Positions 1-7,054 are shown, counted from the first letter of the stretch. The stretch: DNA of 8,546 bases from Parachlamydiaceae bacterium (GCA_013817115.1 JACDDG010000085.1:1-8546), one strand, 5' to 3'. Made by a program: numbers and translations. The notes: generated by a model from the sequence alone, not told the origin.

Positions 1-2
1 GG

Positions 3-950
3 TATGAAAATGGCTCGTTAAATCAAGAAAAAAACTTTTTAAAAGGAGTTGAGGAAGGGACACAACTCAGCTATTACCCTCAAATTGATGATCAGAAACA
101 AATTCTTAGCAAAGAACTCCATTTTATTAATGGAAAATTGGATGGAGTGCAGAAGTCATATTACCCTTCAGGACTAACAAAAGCAGTCATGGGTTATTCA
201 GAAGGAGTTTTAAATGGAAAAAAAATTCTTTGGGATGGGGACGGCGAAATTTCAGAAGAATCTTCTTTTTGCAAAGGGCATCTAGAAGGAAAATATTTTG
301 TTAGAAATTCTTCAGGCAAAGAAACCGTTTACCATTATAAAAACGGCCTCTTAGAAGGTCTACACCAAATCTACTATCCTACACATCAATTTTTTGGAAA
401 AATAAAAGCCTATGAAGCCAACTATTCAGAGGGCAAGCTCGATGGTGAAGCAGTTGAATACAATGAAGCTGGAACAAAAATAGCCTCGGCTTTTTATTCT
501 AAGGGTCAAAAAGAGGGAATCACTGCGCTTTACTCACCTAACGGATGCCTTCACATTACTGCTGAGTTTAAAAACAATCGGCAAACTGGCCCTGCATATG
601 AATACTCTCGTACGGGTAAAATCTTGAAAGAAGCATACTTCACTGACGACCTTCATAATGGACCTGAAAAAATATATTTCGACAATGGTAAACTAGCAGC
701 TTTAAATAGCTTTAAAGAAGGAAAATTTCATGGCCTTTGCCAAACATGGAATCGTGAAGGAATTCTGACTTATGAAGCGGAATTTGAAGAAGGAAGGCGC
801 CACGGAAAATGCAATAAATTCGACAACTTCGGCAATCCTATTGTCTTACAAAAATATTGCAATGATGAAGTTGTAGAGAAACAAAAGTTTTATCAAGAAG
901 AAGAAGAAAAATTAAATAACCACGTCCCTATGTATACCGAAGAGCGTTAA
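3..950 (+). CDS. MORN-repeat (YwqK/COG2849-like) protein, 5' end cut by window
   Basis: The reading frame is open from the first bases of the window to TAA at 948-950, so 315 residues are visible and the true start lies upstream. An in-frame TTG at 138 is only an internal leucine. The protein is built almost entirely from about 11 tandem repeats of 20-25 residues with the pattern G-x-x-x-G-x-x-x-x-Y-x-x-x-G (for example KLDGEAVEYNEAG, KEGITALYSPNG, FHGLCQTWNREG), typical of the MORN_2 variant family. These repeats form beta-hairpin solenoids. In bacteria they are often labelled 'YwqK antitoxin' without proof of that role, and in host-associated bacteria they may bind membranes or partner proteins. 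No signal peptide can be judged because the N-terminus is missing. The last five codons (YTEER) and first stop base lie inside a transposon-like repeat end (933-948), so the natural C-terminus may have been changed by insertion. Family assignment is firm; function is unknown. Confidence 0.85.
   Translation, partial: YENGSLNQEKNFLKGVEEGTQLSYYPQIDDQKQILSKELHFINGKLDGVQKSYYPSGLTKAVMGYSEGVLNGKKILWDGDGEISEESSFCKGHLEGKYFVRNSSGKETVYHYKNGLLEGLHQIYYPTHQFFGKIKAYEANYSEGKLDGEAVEYNEAGTKIASAFYSKGQKEGITALYSPNGCLHITAEFKNNRQTGPAYEYSRTGKILKEAYFTDDLHNGPEKIYFDNGKLAALNSFKEGKFHGLCQTWNREGILTYEAEFEEGRRHGKCNKFDNFGNPIVLQKYCNDEVVEKQKFYQEEEEKLNNHVPMYTEER
933..948 (+). repeat. Left-type terminal inverted repeat, copy 1
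   Basis: TATACCGAAGAGCGTT. It is the exact reverse complement of 5195-5210 and matches the reverse complement of 1739-1754 at 15 of 16 positions. It overlaps the final codons and first stop base of the MORN gene. The same motif in TGCG form begins the palindromic element at 5341. Similarity to the other copies ends after these 16 bases. Confidence 0.75.
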
Positions 951-1002
951 GAACAAAATGTAAATAAATAAGAAGAATCATTTAACCCCAGGGAACTCAA
1001 AA

Positions 1003-1710
1003 ATGACTACTAAAACACAACCTTATCTACTTAATGACAAATGGCGTTTTGCAGGTTTTCTTGGCGCATTTTTTGCAATTATTTCTATTTTTTTTGTCAT
1101 CCCTTTGCTGGAAAAAAACTTTTACACACACTTAATTCTCCAATCCAGCTTTACCCTTTTAATTCTCTCAACTATATACACTGTAGAAAAACAACAAACT
1201 ATCTTAATTTCGGGCTTTTTTTTTCTAACCCCCTTTATTTATTTCGATGCATTAGGCTTTCATTATCACTCTATGATCTATATGGCGCTAGCACATCTAT
1301 TTTCGTCCATCTTTACCCTAGTTGCAATTATTATATTAATGCGAAAAATCTTGCATGCAAGTAAAGTAAATGCCGAGCTTATTTTTGGAGCAATGATGGT
1401 TTATTTGCTATCTGGAATATTATGGGCTAATTTTTATTTTATAGAAGACATCATATGTCCAGGGTGTTTCAACGGTGTAGGGATACTAAATTTTGATAAT
1501 ACAAACTTTCTAAGTATTTATGAGCAACAATTCAATTTTCTTTACTACAGTTTTGCTACTTTGGCTACATTGGGAATGGGAGATATTACACCTTTAAGTC
1601 ATTTGGCTAAATCATTAACTGCGATGGAAGCCATGTTTGGCCAATTATTTGTTGCCATCATTATTGCTAAATTGGTGAGCGTCTGGTGGAGTGTTCCTAC
1701 CACGAAATAA
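1003..1710 (+). CDS. Potassium-channel-like (Ion_trans_2) membrane protein
   Basis: This 235-residue inner-membrane protein has about six predicted hydrophobic helices (near residues 14-36, 44-61, 67-86, 91-113, 124-147 and 204-228). A re-entrant pore loop lies before the last helix. The loop FATLATLGMGDITP (residues 184-197) matches the K+ channel pore signature, with the selectivity filter T189-L-G-M-G-D194 in place of the usual TVGYGD. It most likely forms a tetrameric cation channel. No cytosolic RCK/TrkA domain follows, and the protein ends nine residues after the last helix. A C152-P-G-C155 pair sits in the loop between the fifth helix and the pore. ATG 1003 is preceded by AGGGA (990-994) with 8 nt spacing. 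Repeat ends at 933-948 and 1739-1754 flank the gene in inverted orientation, so it may be cargo of a small mobile unit. The channel fold is likely; ion specificity is uncertain because of the Met in the filter. Confidence 0.8.
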   Translation: MTTKTQPYLLNDKWRFAGFLGAFFAIISIFFVIPLLEKNFYTHLILQSSFTLLILSTIYTVEKQQTILISGFFFLTPFIYFDALGFHYHSMIYMALAHLFSSIFTLVAIIILMRKILHASKVNAELIFGAMMVYLLSGILWANFYFIEDIICPGCFNGVGILNFDNTNFLSIYEQQFNFLYYSFATLATLGMGDITPLSHLAKSLTAMEAMFGQLFVAIIIAKLVSVWWSVPTTK

Positions 1711-1728
1711 CGCAATCACCGCTGGTAT

Positions 1729-1754
1729 CCAAAATTTGAACGCACTTCGGTATA
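1729..1754 (-). repeat. Right-type terminal inverted repeat, copy 2
   Basis: The 26 bases downstream of the channel stop codon run from CCAAAATTTG to CTTCGGTATA. The terminal AACGCACTTCGGTATA (1739-1754) is inverted relative to the copy at 933-948 (15/16). The extra ten inner bases also match the inner part of the 5341 and 5210 ends. The internal palindrome of the full element is absent here, so this is either a solo end or the right end of a unit whose interior is the channel gene. Confidence 0.75.
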
Positions 1755-1948
1755 ATAGACACAATTATTAAGTAGCGAAGTTAGCTTACTAAACTTTGTA
1801 TCTTCACGTCTATTTGCGTTAATATCCTCCTAGATTTTACGCCCTTCTATCTCATTGAACTCTTCTAATCGCCAAATCGTTTCAAAATTGCTACTTGTTA
1901 AACATGTCATTATTTAATTTAAGACTATGCATATTTTTACTTATTCTT

Positions 1949-1954
1949 TATAAT
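1949..1954 (+). promoter_or_regulatory. Candidate -10 box for kinase gene 1
   Basis: A perfect TATAAT lies 44 nt upstream of the start codon in a T-rich context. The expected -35 position holds TATGCA, which is a poor match. Chlamydial-type major sigma promoters tolerate this, but AT-rich DNA yields TATAAT often by chance. Confidence 0.3.
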
Positions 1955-1981
1955 AAAGGTATGGCAGATTCACATTTTGGA

Positions 1982-1993
1982 TAAGGCGGTGAT
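1982..1993 (+). promoter_or_regulatory. Near-consensus extended Shine-Dalgarno site
   Basis: TAAGGCGGTGAT differs from the full anti-SD complement TAAGGAGGTGAT at one base and ends 5 nt before ATG 1999. It fixes the start of kinase gene 1 and suggests efficient translation, stronger than the short AGGGA/AAAGGA sites of the other genes here. Confidence 0.7.
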
Positions 1994-1998
1994 TACTC

Positions 1999-3573
1999 AT
2001 GAGTTCCATAAATAATAACCCTGCTCCTCCTACTCCATTCGCTCCTTTAGCCGCAAAGGTTGCAGAGACCTCTAAAGATGCAAGGCTAACCACTTCCGAC
2101 ACTGATACAAATATAAAATTAACTTCAGTTTCTACTAAAATTTTAGAAGCTTTCTCTAAAACTACTAATGCAGCAAAAAACTTTATAGCTACAAAAATAA
2201 GCTCTACAAAAGAGAGTATCGGTGAAATTTTTTCAAATTTTAAAGATAAACTAGAAGATATTTCTAATAATAAAAAAATTGCCTCCCTTCAAAAATCTAT
2301 TGATAACGACTTCAAAGAATTAAAAGAATTAAAAAAAATATCTAGTCCATTAGAAGAATCACTTAAACGAATAGACTCACTTGAAAAAAAAATTGACCTA
2401 TCTGCAGCTGCGATCAAAATGATAAAGCCATCCCAAGTTGTTTTTAAACAAATTGCACAGGGAAAAGCAAAAATGGTTTTCGTGGAGTATAAAGTTAAGG
2501 GTGATTATTTAATGTTTGAACATAAATTTAGCGAAAAAAATGTCTATTATGCTCCAGTAGGAGCAAATTTTCTTGAAAAACATCTTAAACAAAAAGAAAT
2601 ATCGGATGAAATTAAAACCGGCTGGGATATCGAAAAGAAGTTAAACAATTTAGAATCTAAGGAAACAGAAAAATACATAGCTATTGATATGGAAGTTATG
2701 AAAGATTATGATTCCCAAAAAAATGGAGATTACACAGTTAAAACATCGACAGCTGAAGGGGATCTCAAAGATGCTTTAAAAAATGGATCGCTAGAATTCC
2801 CTCAAAGCTTAAAAATTGGCTTTCACATCCTTAAAGGTATGTCTAATTTACACAAAGCTGGATATGTGCATGGAGATGGAAAAAATGACAATGTGCTTCT
2901 TGTCAAAGATGAAAAAGGTGAATTAATTGGTCGCATAGCAGATTTAGGAAAAACCCAAAAAATGAAACCGGACGAAAAGGGAATTTTTGTGGGAAATCCT
3001 CGATTTGCGGCTCCTGAAGGGAACCTCAGCCATAGCGGAGAGATCTACACCACCGCACTTTTGATCATAAATACATTAGAAGGAGAATTGCTTAATATAC
3101 CCGATTCAAAAGGAAATTTATTAAAACCACATAAAGAGAGAAAAGAAATGCTTTTACCCATTAATGACGAGGAAATAGATCCGAAAGCAAATGCTAAAGA
3201 GAGGTTTGGGATCGAAAAATTTCTCTTATTAAATAAAAATTGCACTCAAACCGACAACTCTACATTTACAAAAAAAGCAAAAATCTTAGGTAAAGAAGTC
3301 GAGACAAGATTGAATTCTTTTGTAGGCAAATCTAATACGGCAGCTCTATTAGATGCGGAAACACAAACACATGAATATATTGATAAGCTTGTATATGAAT
3401 TGGCTGACACACATCCCGAGGTGCCTCAAGATCAATTTGAAAAGTTGGGGGGAATTTTAAAAGAGATGACTCGAGCTAAAGTGGGTGAAGGCGAAGGTAC
3501 TAGAACAAAAACCTTAGAAGCTATTATTCCCCAGTACAAAGCAATTATGGACAGTCTATATCCTTCATCATAA
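1999..3573 (+). CDS. Eukaryotic-type protein kinase-like protein, candidate effector
   Basis: This 524-residue soluble protein has no signal peptide or membrane helix. Residues 1-75 are Ser/Thr/Asn/Ala-rich and disordered-looking, which would suit a type III secretion signal. Residues 75-135 are Lys/Glu-rich with heptad-like leucines, probably a coiled coil. A kinase-like domain follows. Its glycine loop is degenerate (I152-A-Q-G-K-A-K-M-V160). K176 is a plausible ATP-binding lysine, 16 residues after V160. The catalytic loop is H291-G-D-G-K-N-D-N298 (HGD instead of HRD, with D293, K295 and N298 kept). D315-L-G317 replaces DFG, and A338-P-E340 is intact. The essential Asp, Lys and Asn residues survive, so activity is possible. 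The HGD and DLG changes resemble divergent bacterial effector kinases. Residues 380-524 match nothing I recognise. The start is fixed by the SD at 1982-1993. Substrate is unknown, and it could be a pseudokinase. Confidence 0.75.
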   Translation: MSSINNNPAPPTPFAPLAAKVAETSKDARLTTSDTDTNIKLTSVSTKILEAFSKTTNAAKNFIATKISSTKESIGEIFSNFKDKLEDISNNKKIASLQKSIDNDFKELKELKKISSPLEESLKRIDSLEKKIDLSAAAIKMIKPSQVVFKQIAQGKAKMVFVEYKVKGDYLMFEHKFSEKNVYYAPVGANFLEKHLKQKEISDEIKTGWDIEKKLNNLESKETEKYIAIDMEVMKDYDSQKNGDYTVKTSTAEGDLKDALKNGSLEFPQSLKIGFHILKGMSNLHKAGYVHGDGKNDNVLLVKDEKGELIGRIADLGKTQKMKPDEKGIFVGNPRFAAPEGNLSHSGEIYTTALLIINTLEGELLNIPDSKGNLLKPHKERKEMLLPINDEEIDPKANAKERFGIEKFLLLNKNCTQTDNSTFTKKAKILGKEVETRLNSFVGKSNTAALLDAETQTHEYIDKLVYELADTHPEVPQDQFEKLGGILKEMTRAKVGEGEGTRTKTLEAIIPQYKAIMDSLYPSS

Positions 3574-3826
3574 AAAACTAAAAAATTTTTATTAACACAA
3601 AAATAAGTCGTATTAATCGATCGTTACATCCTAAATAATTAAATTTTTTCTTGCTGCCAAGCCCTCTCTGACAACAAACACCAATCTAAAACATATATCA
3701 TACATTCATAAACTGCATAAAGAATTTAATTTAATTTTAGCTTTGCCCGAAATGATTTTTTTGTGTATCTTCCCACTAAAGAGCCAGAAAGACTGAAAGA
3801 GCTCTCAAGCACATTAGGGAAATTTG
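3574..3826. other. Intergenic region before antiporter
   Basis: This AT-rich spacer of about 250 bp has no clear rho-independent terminator after kinase 1 (only AAAAATTTTT-type symmetry) and no convincing promoter. AGGGA at 3816-3820 is the antiporter ribosome binding site. Confidence 0.4.
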
Positions 3827-5074
3827 ATGGAAGCACACATATTTTTGATTCAACTTGTTTTAATTCTGATTTCAGCGAGATTATTTGGTGAAATTGCAGC
3901 ATATTTTAAAGTTCCAGCTGTTATTGGAGAACTTCTTGCCGGAATTTTTATCGGACCAAGCCTCCTGGGTTTGATCGAAATAAACAACCCGATACATCTA
4001 TTAGCGGAAATCGGAATCATATTACTTCTTTTTGAAGTAGGAATTGAAACAGATATCGGCCATCTAACTTCTGCAGGAATCAAAGCGATAATCGTTGCTG
4101 CAGGTGGAGTAATAATGCCTTTTGCACTGGGCTTTGTAATTAGTTACTATGCTTTTGATTTCACCCTTCTTGCTAGTCTATTCATCGCAAGCACTCTTAC
4201 CGCCACAAGCATAGGGATCACTTTAAGGGTCTTGCGAGATTTAAAGAAACAAAACAGCCATGAAGCACAAATCATTATTGGTGCAGCCGTTCTAGATGAC
4301 ATAATCGGAATCGTACTATTGGCAATGCTCTATGAATTTTCAGTAAGTGGGGAAATCAATTTATTAGACACCGGAAAGGTATTAGTGTTTATTGTACTCT
4401 TTTTCTTGATCTCTCCAATATTGGGAAAGGGAGCTTCATATATCATTCAGAAGTGGAATGAAAAAAGTGAGATTCCAGGCCTACTCCCAACAACAATTAT
4501 TTCATTGATTTTGTTTTTTGCTTGGATTGCTCACGCATTGGGAGCACCGGAGCTTCTCGGCGGCTTTGCAGCAGGGTTGGCCTTATCAAGGCAATTTTTC
4601 TTCCCGTTTGCAAAATTTTTACATGAATCAAAAGATTTTACTCATCGAGTAGAAAAACAAATGCAGCCCATTATACATCTATTTACTCCAATTTTTTTCG
4701 TCTCCATTGGGTTATCATTGAATCTTAAAACTATCGATTGGAACTCCTCATTTATTTGGACGTTAAGTGGTTCTCTGATAATCGCTGCGATCATAGGCAA
4801 AGTATTAGCTGCATTTTTTTTAAAGGGAGAAAGCCGCATTAAGCAGCTTATTATTGGAACGGCGATGGTACCTCGAGGAGAAGTTGGCTTGATCTTTGCT
4901 AACATTGGCCTCACCGCGGGGGTATTTCAAAATGATATTTATGCAGCAATCATCCTTGTAATTACAATCACCACACTCGTAGCTCCTTTTGCATTACGAT
5001 GGCTCTATGCCTCAATGGAAAAAACTGATGTTTCACCTAAAAAAAGCAATGCCCCGCCAAAGGTGTCGAATTAA
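3827..5074 (+). CDS. CPA2-family cation:proton antiporter (Kef/NapA type)
   Basis: This 415-residue integral membrane protein has about 12-13 hydrophobic helices. It matches the Na+/H+ exchanger domain of the CPA2 superfamily and exchanges Na+ or K+ for H+ across the inner membrane, affecting cytoplasmic pH and cation balance. Signatures visible are: VPAVIGELLAGIFIGPSLLG near residues 29-48; the unwound-helix motif TATSIGIT (125-132); the ion-binding pair D157-D158 in AAVLDDIIG; K325 in IIGKVLAAF, where electrogenic NapA-like members carry a lysine; and VPRGEVGLIFANIG (348-361). There is no C-terminal TrkA-N/RCK domain as in full-length KefB/KefC; only a short polar tail follows the last helix. 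ATG 3827 is preferred over TTG 3824 because AGGGA (3816-3820) lies 6 nt upstream of the ATG. The DD pair plus lysine favours electrogenic Na+/H+ exchange; the transported ion is inference. It appears complete and undamaged. Confidence 0.9.
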   Translation: MEAHIFLIQLVLILISARLFGEIAAYFKVPAVIGELLAGIFIGPSLLGLIEINNPIHLLAEIGIILLLFEVGIETDIGHLTSAGIKAIIVAAGGVIMPFALGFVISYYAFDFTLLASLFIASTLTATSIGITLRVLRDLKKQNSHEAQIIIGAAVLDDIIGIVLLAMLYEFSVSGEINLLDTGKVLVFIVLFFLISPILGKGASYIIQKWNEKSEIPGLLPTTIISLILFFAWIAHALGAPELLGGFAAGLALSRQFFFPFAKFLHESKDFTHRVEKQMQPIIHLFTPIFFVSIGLSLNLKTIDWNSSFIWTLSGSLIIAAIIGKVLAAFFLKGESRIKQLIIGTAMVPRGEVGLIFANIGLTAGVFQNDIYAAIILVITITTLVAPFALRWLYASMEKTDVSPKKSNAPPKVSN

Positions 5075-5113
5075 AGGCAAGATGGTCCAGTTCACCCACA
5101 TGGGTAACACTTT

Positions 5114-5210
5114 GAAAGCTCCCACAATTAAGCGATCAAAAAAAACGACCCCATAATTGCAGGGGCTTTCAGAAAGCCAAAAATCCATAATTTGAACGCT
5201 CTTCGGTATA
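5114..5210 (-). mobile_element. Truncated MITE-like palindromic element (copy A)
   Basis: The right part (5154-5210) matches the reverse complement of the left arm of the 5341 element at about 50 of 57 positions and ends in the terminal repeat AACGCTCTTCGGTATA (5195-5210). The left part (5114-5153) resembles the inner portion of the same arm, including a GAAAGC start and an AAGCGATCAAAA core. The outer left terminal repeat is missing. The remnant folds into a hairpin with 17-nt arms at 5114-5130 and 5154-5170 (14/17 paired). It looks like a deletion derivative of the full element. Confidence 0.65.
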
Positions 5211-5340
5211 CTAGCAAGCACAGTTTCTTTTTCCAGAAGAAAAAGATTAATTGCATGTAAAATGTCATGCTAACAGTTGATTTCAAATTCGCTAATGTGT
5301 TAATATAGTTATATCATCCTTACCCAAATACAGGTTTGCG

Positions 5341-5503
5341 TATACCGAAGTGCGTCTAAATTTTGGATTTTTGGCTTTGAGAAAGCCCCGGGATTAAGCG
5401 ATTAAAAATGACCCAATATTATAATATGGGGTCGTTTTTGATCGCTTAATCCGCGGGATCTTTCTCTTTGCCAAAACCCAAAACTTGGACGCACTTCGGT
5501 ATA
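5341..5503. mobile_element. Complete 163-bp palindromic MITE-like element (copy B)
   Basis: The element begins TATACCGAAGTGCGTC and ends with the exact reverse complement of those 16 bases. The two halves are inverted copies along nearly the whole length and meet in a perfect ATATTATAATAT centre (5416-5427), so there is almost no loop. It has no coding capacity. Terminal TA dinucleotides fit a TA target duplication as made by IS630/Tc1-mariner-type transposases, which is family knowledge applied by inference; no transposase is in the window. As RNA it would form one very long hairpin and could stop transcription from the left. It ends 48 bp before the kinase 2 start codon. Confidence 0.75.
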
Positions 5504-5539
5504 GTCGAAAAGGGTGAAATCCTCGAAAAGTAATATATA

Positions 5540-5544
5540 AAAGG
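5540..5544 (+). promoter_or_regulatory. Ribosome binding site deciding a GTG start
   Basis: AAGGA (5541-5545 region, within AAAAGGAAC) lies about 7 nt upstream of GTG 5552. It supports GTG as the true start of kinase 2; the next ATG in frame is 28 codons further and lacks a comparable site. Confidence 0.55.
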
Positions 5545-5551
5545 AACAATC

Positions 5552-7054
5552 GTGAATAATTTCCACAGTTTACCCCCTCTTTCAGTACCTAGCTCACCCC
5601 TTAACACGCCTATTTGGGACGATTCATCCGGAGTGATGACACTTGTTAACACTAATCCAGAAAAATATAAGTTTCAACTCTCAGAAGAGCATCAAACCGC
5701 CATTCTTAATAGACTTAAAAATGCCGTAAATCCACATCAGATAGCTGACAACTTCTTAGAGTCTTTGAAGTGCCTCGATTTTTCTGGAAAAGGGTATTGC
5801 TTTAAAAATGACAATCATCCTGTGTTTTTAGTATTTAAAAAGTGTTTATACATCCTGCAAGAAAATATAGGAAACGGATCAACCAGTAAGGTTAGTGAGG
5901 CCAAAAAGCTAATTATAACTCGTGACACACCAATTAAAGACAAGTTAGCTATTAAAGAAGCCGATAAATCATTTTCTCCAGAATTTAGAACAAACCAGAA
6001 ATTAAGAAGCAAAGCACAAAGCGGTTTGGAATGCATAGACATGCTTCAATCTATTCAAGTCATTACTAATACATCGAATGATTCAAATACTTATATCGGA
6101 GTTTACGAAAAAAGTGAAAAAGACTTCTCACGAATTGATTATAGAGATTTCGGGGTAAATCCATTGTCGCGTATTTTGCCAAAAATACAAGATCTTGCAG
6201 TTGGTCTAAAGACCCTCCATGCTGTAGGGTTAGTGCATCGGGATATTAAAGGTCTCAATTGTTTGATGAATTCAATTGGTCACGCAAAGATAACGGACTT
6301 AGAATATGCAATGGAGGAACCAAAAGCCGGATCTGAACACTGCACTCCAACAACACCTTTTTATGCAGCGCCCTTTATTTGGACAAACTTCATTAACAAA
6401 TTAAAAAGTTTTGGCTATCAAGGAAAAGAGTCAGACGTCTTTTCTTTTGGACGCATGCTGCAACATGATATTATTGGCAAGATGCTAAATCAACTTGGCG
6501 AAAAATATTCTTATAAAGATCAGGTCGTTGAATTGAGACGGCATATCGATCCTAAAATACATGAATTTCCTAAGCCTGAGAAATTACCGGTCAAAAAATT
6601 TTCTAAAGAGCTTTTGGATGCACTTAATAAAGTTGATGAAAAATCACCTGGCCTAGTAACCTTTTCAAATTCGGCTGACGCGATAACCGTTATAGCCTAC
6701 GTTTTCCCAAATAGAGAAGATAGTCTTAAGTACACCAAATTAGCAATTGATCTTTTTTCAAAAGATTTAGGCCAGGATGAAATTTTAAAATGGAATCAGC
6801 TTGCAGAGCTTGCACATGATTTGCTAGCAAGTGATCCTGTCCACATCCCCTGCATGGAAACTGTATTTAAGCGCTTGAAAGCAATAACGTCAGAGCCTAT
6901 AGAGAATACCAAAAAAAGAAGCTTTTCTTCGGAAGATGAAAGCGATTCGATAACAGATGATGTTGTGCCCTCTAAAAAAAAGTTAAAATCAGAAGCTGAT
7001 ATTTTATCTGAACAAAGACGCGAGTGTTCCACTCCAAAAATCTTGACTTTCTAA
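5552..7054 (+). CDS. Eukaryotic-type Ser/Thr kinase-like protein with NLS-like tail
   Basis: This 500-residue soluble protein starts at GTG 5552. Residues 1-25 are Pro/Ser-rich and disordered-looking, compatible with a type III secretion signal. The kinase core has a good glycine loop (I106-G-N-G-S-T-S-K-V114), the ATP-binding lysine K135 in LAIK, a canonical catalytic loop H229-R-D-I-K-G-L-N236, and the alpha-F aspartate D295 in SDVFSFG. Two motifs deviate: D249-L-E251 replaces DFG, and A273-P-F275 replaces APE. All core catalytic residues remain, so it may be active with an altered activation segment. After the kinase domain, residues 454-479 hold two basic clusters (KKR and KKKLK) separated by a Ser/Asp/Glu stretch, resembling a bipartite nuclear localisation signal with casein-kinase-2-like sites. 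It shares no obvious sequence with kinase gene 1 outside kinase motifs. I infer an effector protein; substrate is unknown. Confidence 0.8.
   Translation: MNNFHSLPPLSVPSSPLNTPIWDDSSGVMTLVNTNPEKYKFQLSEEHQTAILNRLKNAVNPHQIADNFLESLKCLDFSGKGYCFKNDNHPVFLVFKKCLYILQENIGNGSTSKVSEAKKLIITRDTPIKDKLAIKEADKSFSPEFRTNQKLRSKAQSGLECIDMLQSIQVITNTSNDSNTYIGVYEKSEKDFSRIDYRDFGVNPLSRILPKIQDLAVGLKTLHAVGLVHRDIKGLNCLMNSIGHAKITDLEYAMEEPKAGSEHCTPTTPFYAAPFIWTNFINKLKSFGYQGKESDVFSFGRMLQHDIIGKMLNQLGEKYSYKDQVVELRRHIDPKIHEFPKPEKLPVKKFSKELLDALNKVDEKSPGLVTFSNSADAITVIAYVFPNREDSLKYTKLAIDLFSKDLGQDEILKWNQLAELAHDLLASDPVHIPCMETVFKRLKAITSEPIENTKKRSFSSEDESDSITDDVVPSKKKLKSEADILSEQRRECSTPKILTF

Larger units (their letters stand above)
1755..1998. 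other. Intergenic leader region of kinase gene 1
   Basis: This AT-rich stretch has no supported ORF. It starts immediately at the repeat end and contains a TATAAT hexamer at 1949-1954 and a strong ribosome binding site at 1982-1993. No clear -35 box lies 16-18 bp upstream of the TATAAT (the hexamer there is TATGCA), so the promoter is only a weak candidate. Confidence 0.4.
5075..5551. other. Repeat-rich intergenic region with two palindromic elements
   Basis: No gene is supported in these 477 bp. The region contains a truncated MITE-like copy (5114-5210), an unrelated 130-bp AT-rich spacer (5211-5340), and a complete palindromic copy (5341-5503). The 48-bp leader of kinase gene 2 follows. 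Short minus-strand reading frames here simply read through the palindromes. Confidence 0.6.

Noticed and set aside
138..950. MORN gene starting at 138
   Set aside because: The codon at 138 is TTG, and the frame with repeat homology continues without a stop to base 3, so the start is upstream of the window.
1751..1756. TATAAT at the edge of the repeat end as an outward promoter
   Set aside because: No -35 box lies at proper distance; the only TTGAAC is 9 bp away, too close. It arises from the repeat end itself.
3730..3891. Coding-looking short frame upstream of and overlapping the antiporter (FFVYLPTKEPERLKEL)
   Set aside because: It has no ATG or ribosome binding site, overlaps the antiporter start by about 65 bp and has no recognised domain. 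It could be a gene remnant but cannot be supported.
5341..5503. CRISPR-like repeats
   Set aside because: The repeats are inverted pairs with variable spacing, not regularly spaced direct repeats, and no cas genes are present.
5033..5652. Two minus-strand frames of 62 and 68 codons
   Set aside because: They read through palindromic repeat elements and the starts of real genes, as expected for shadows of inverted repeats.
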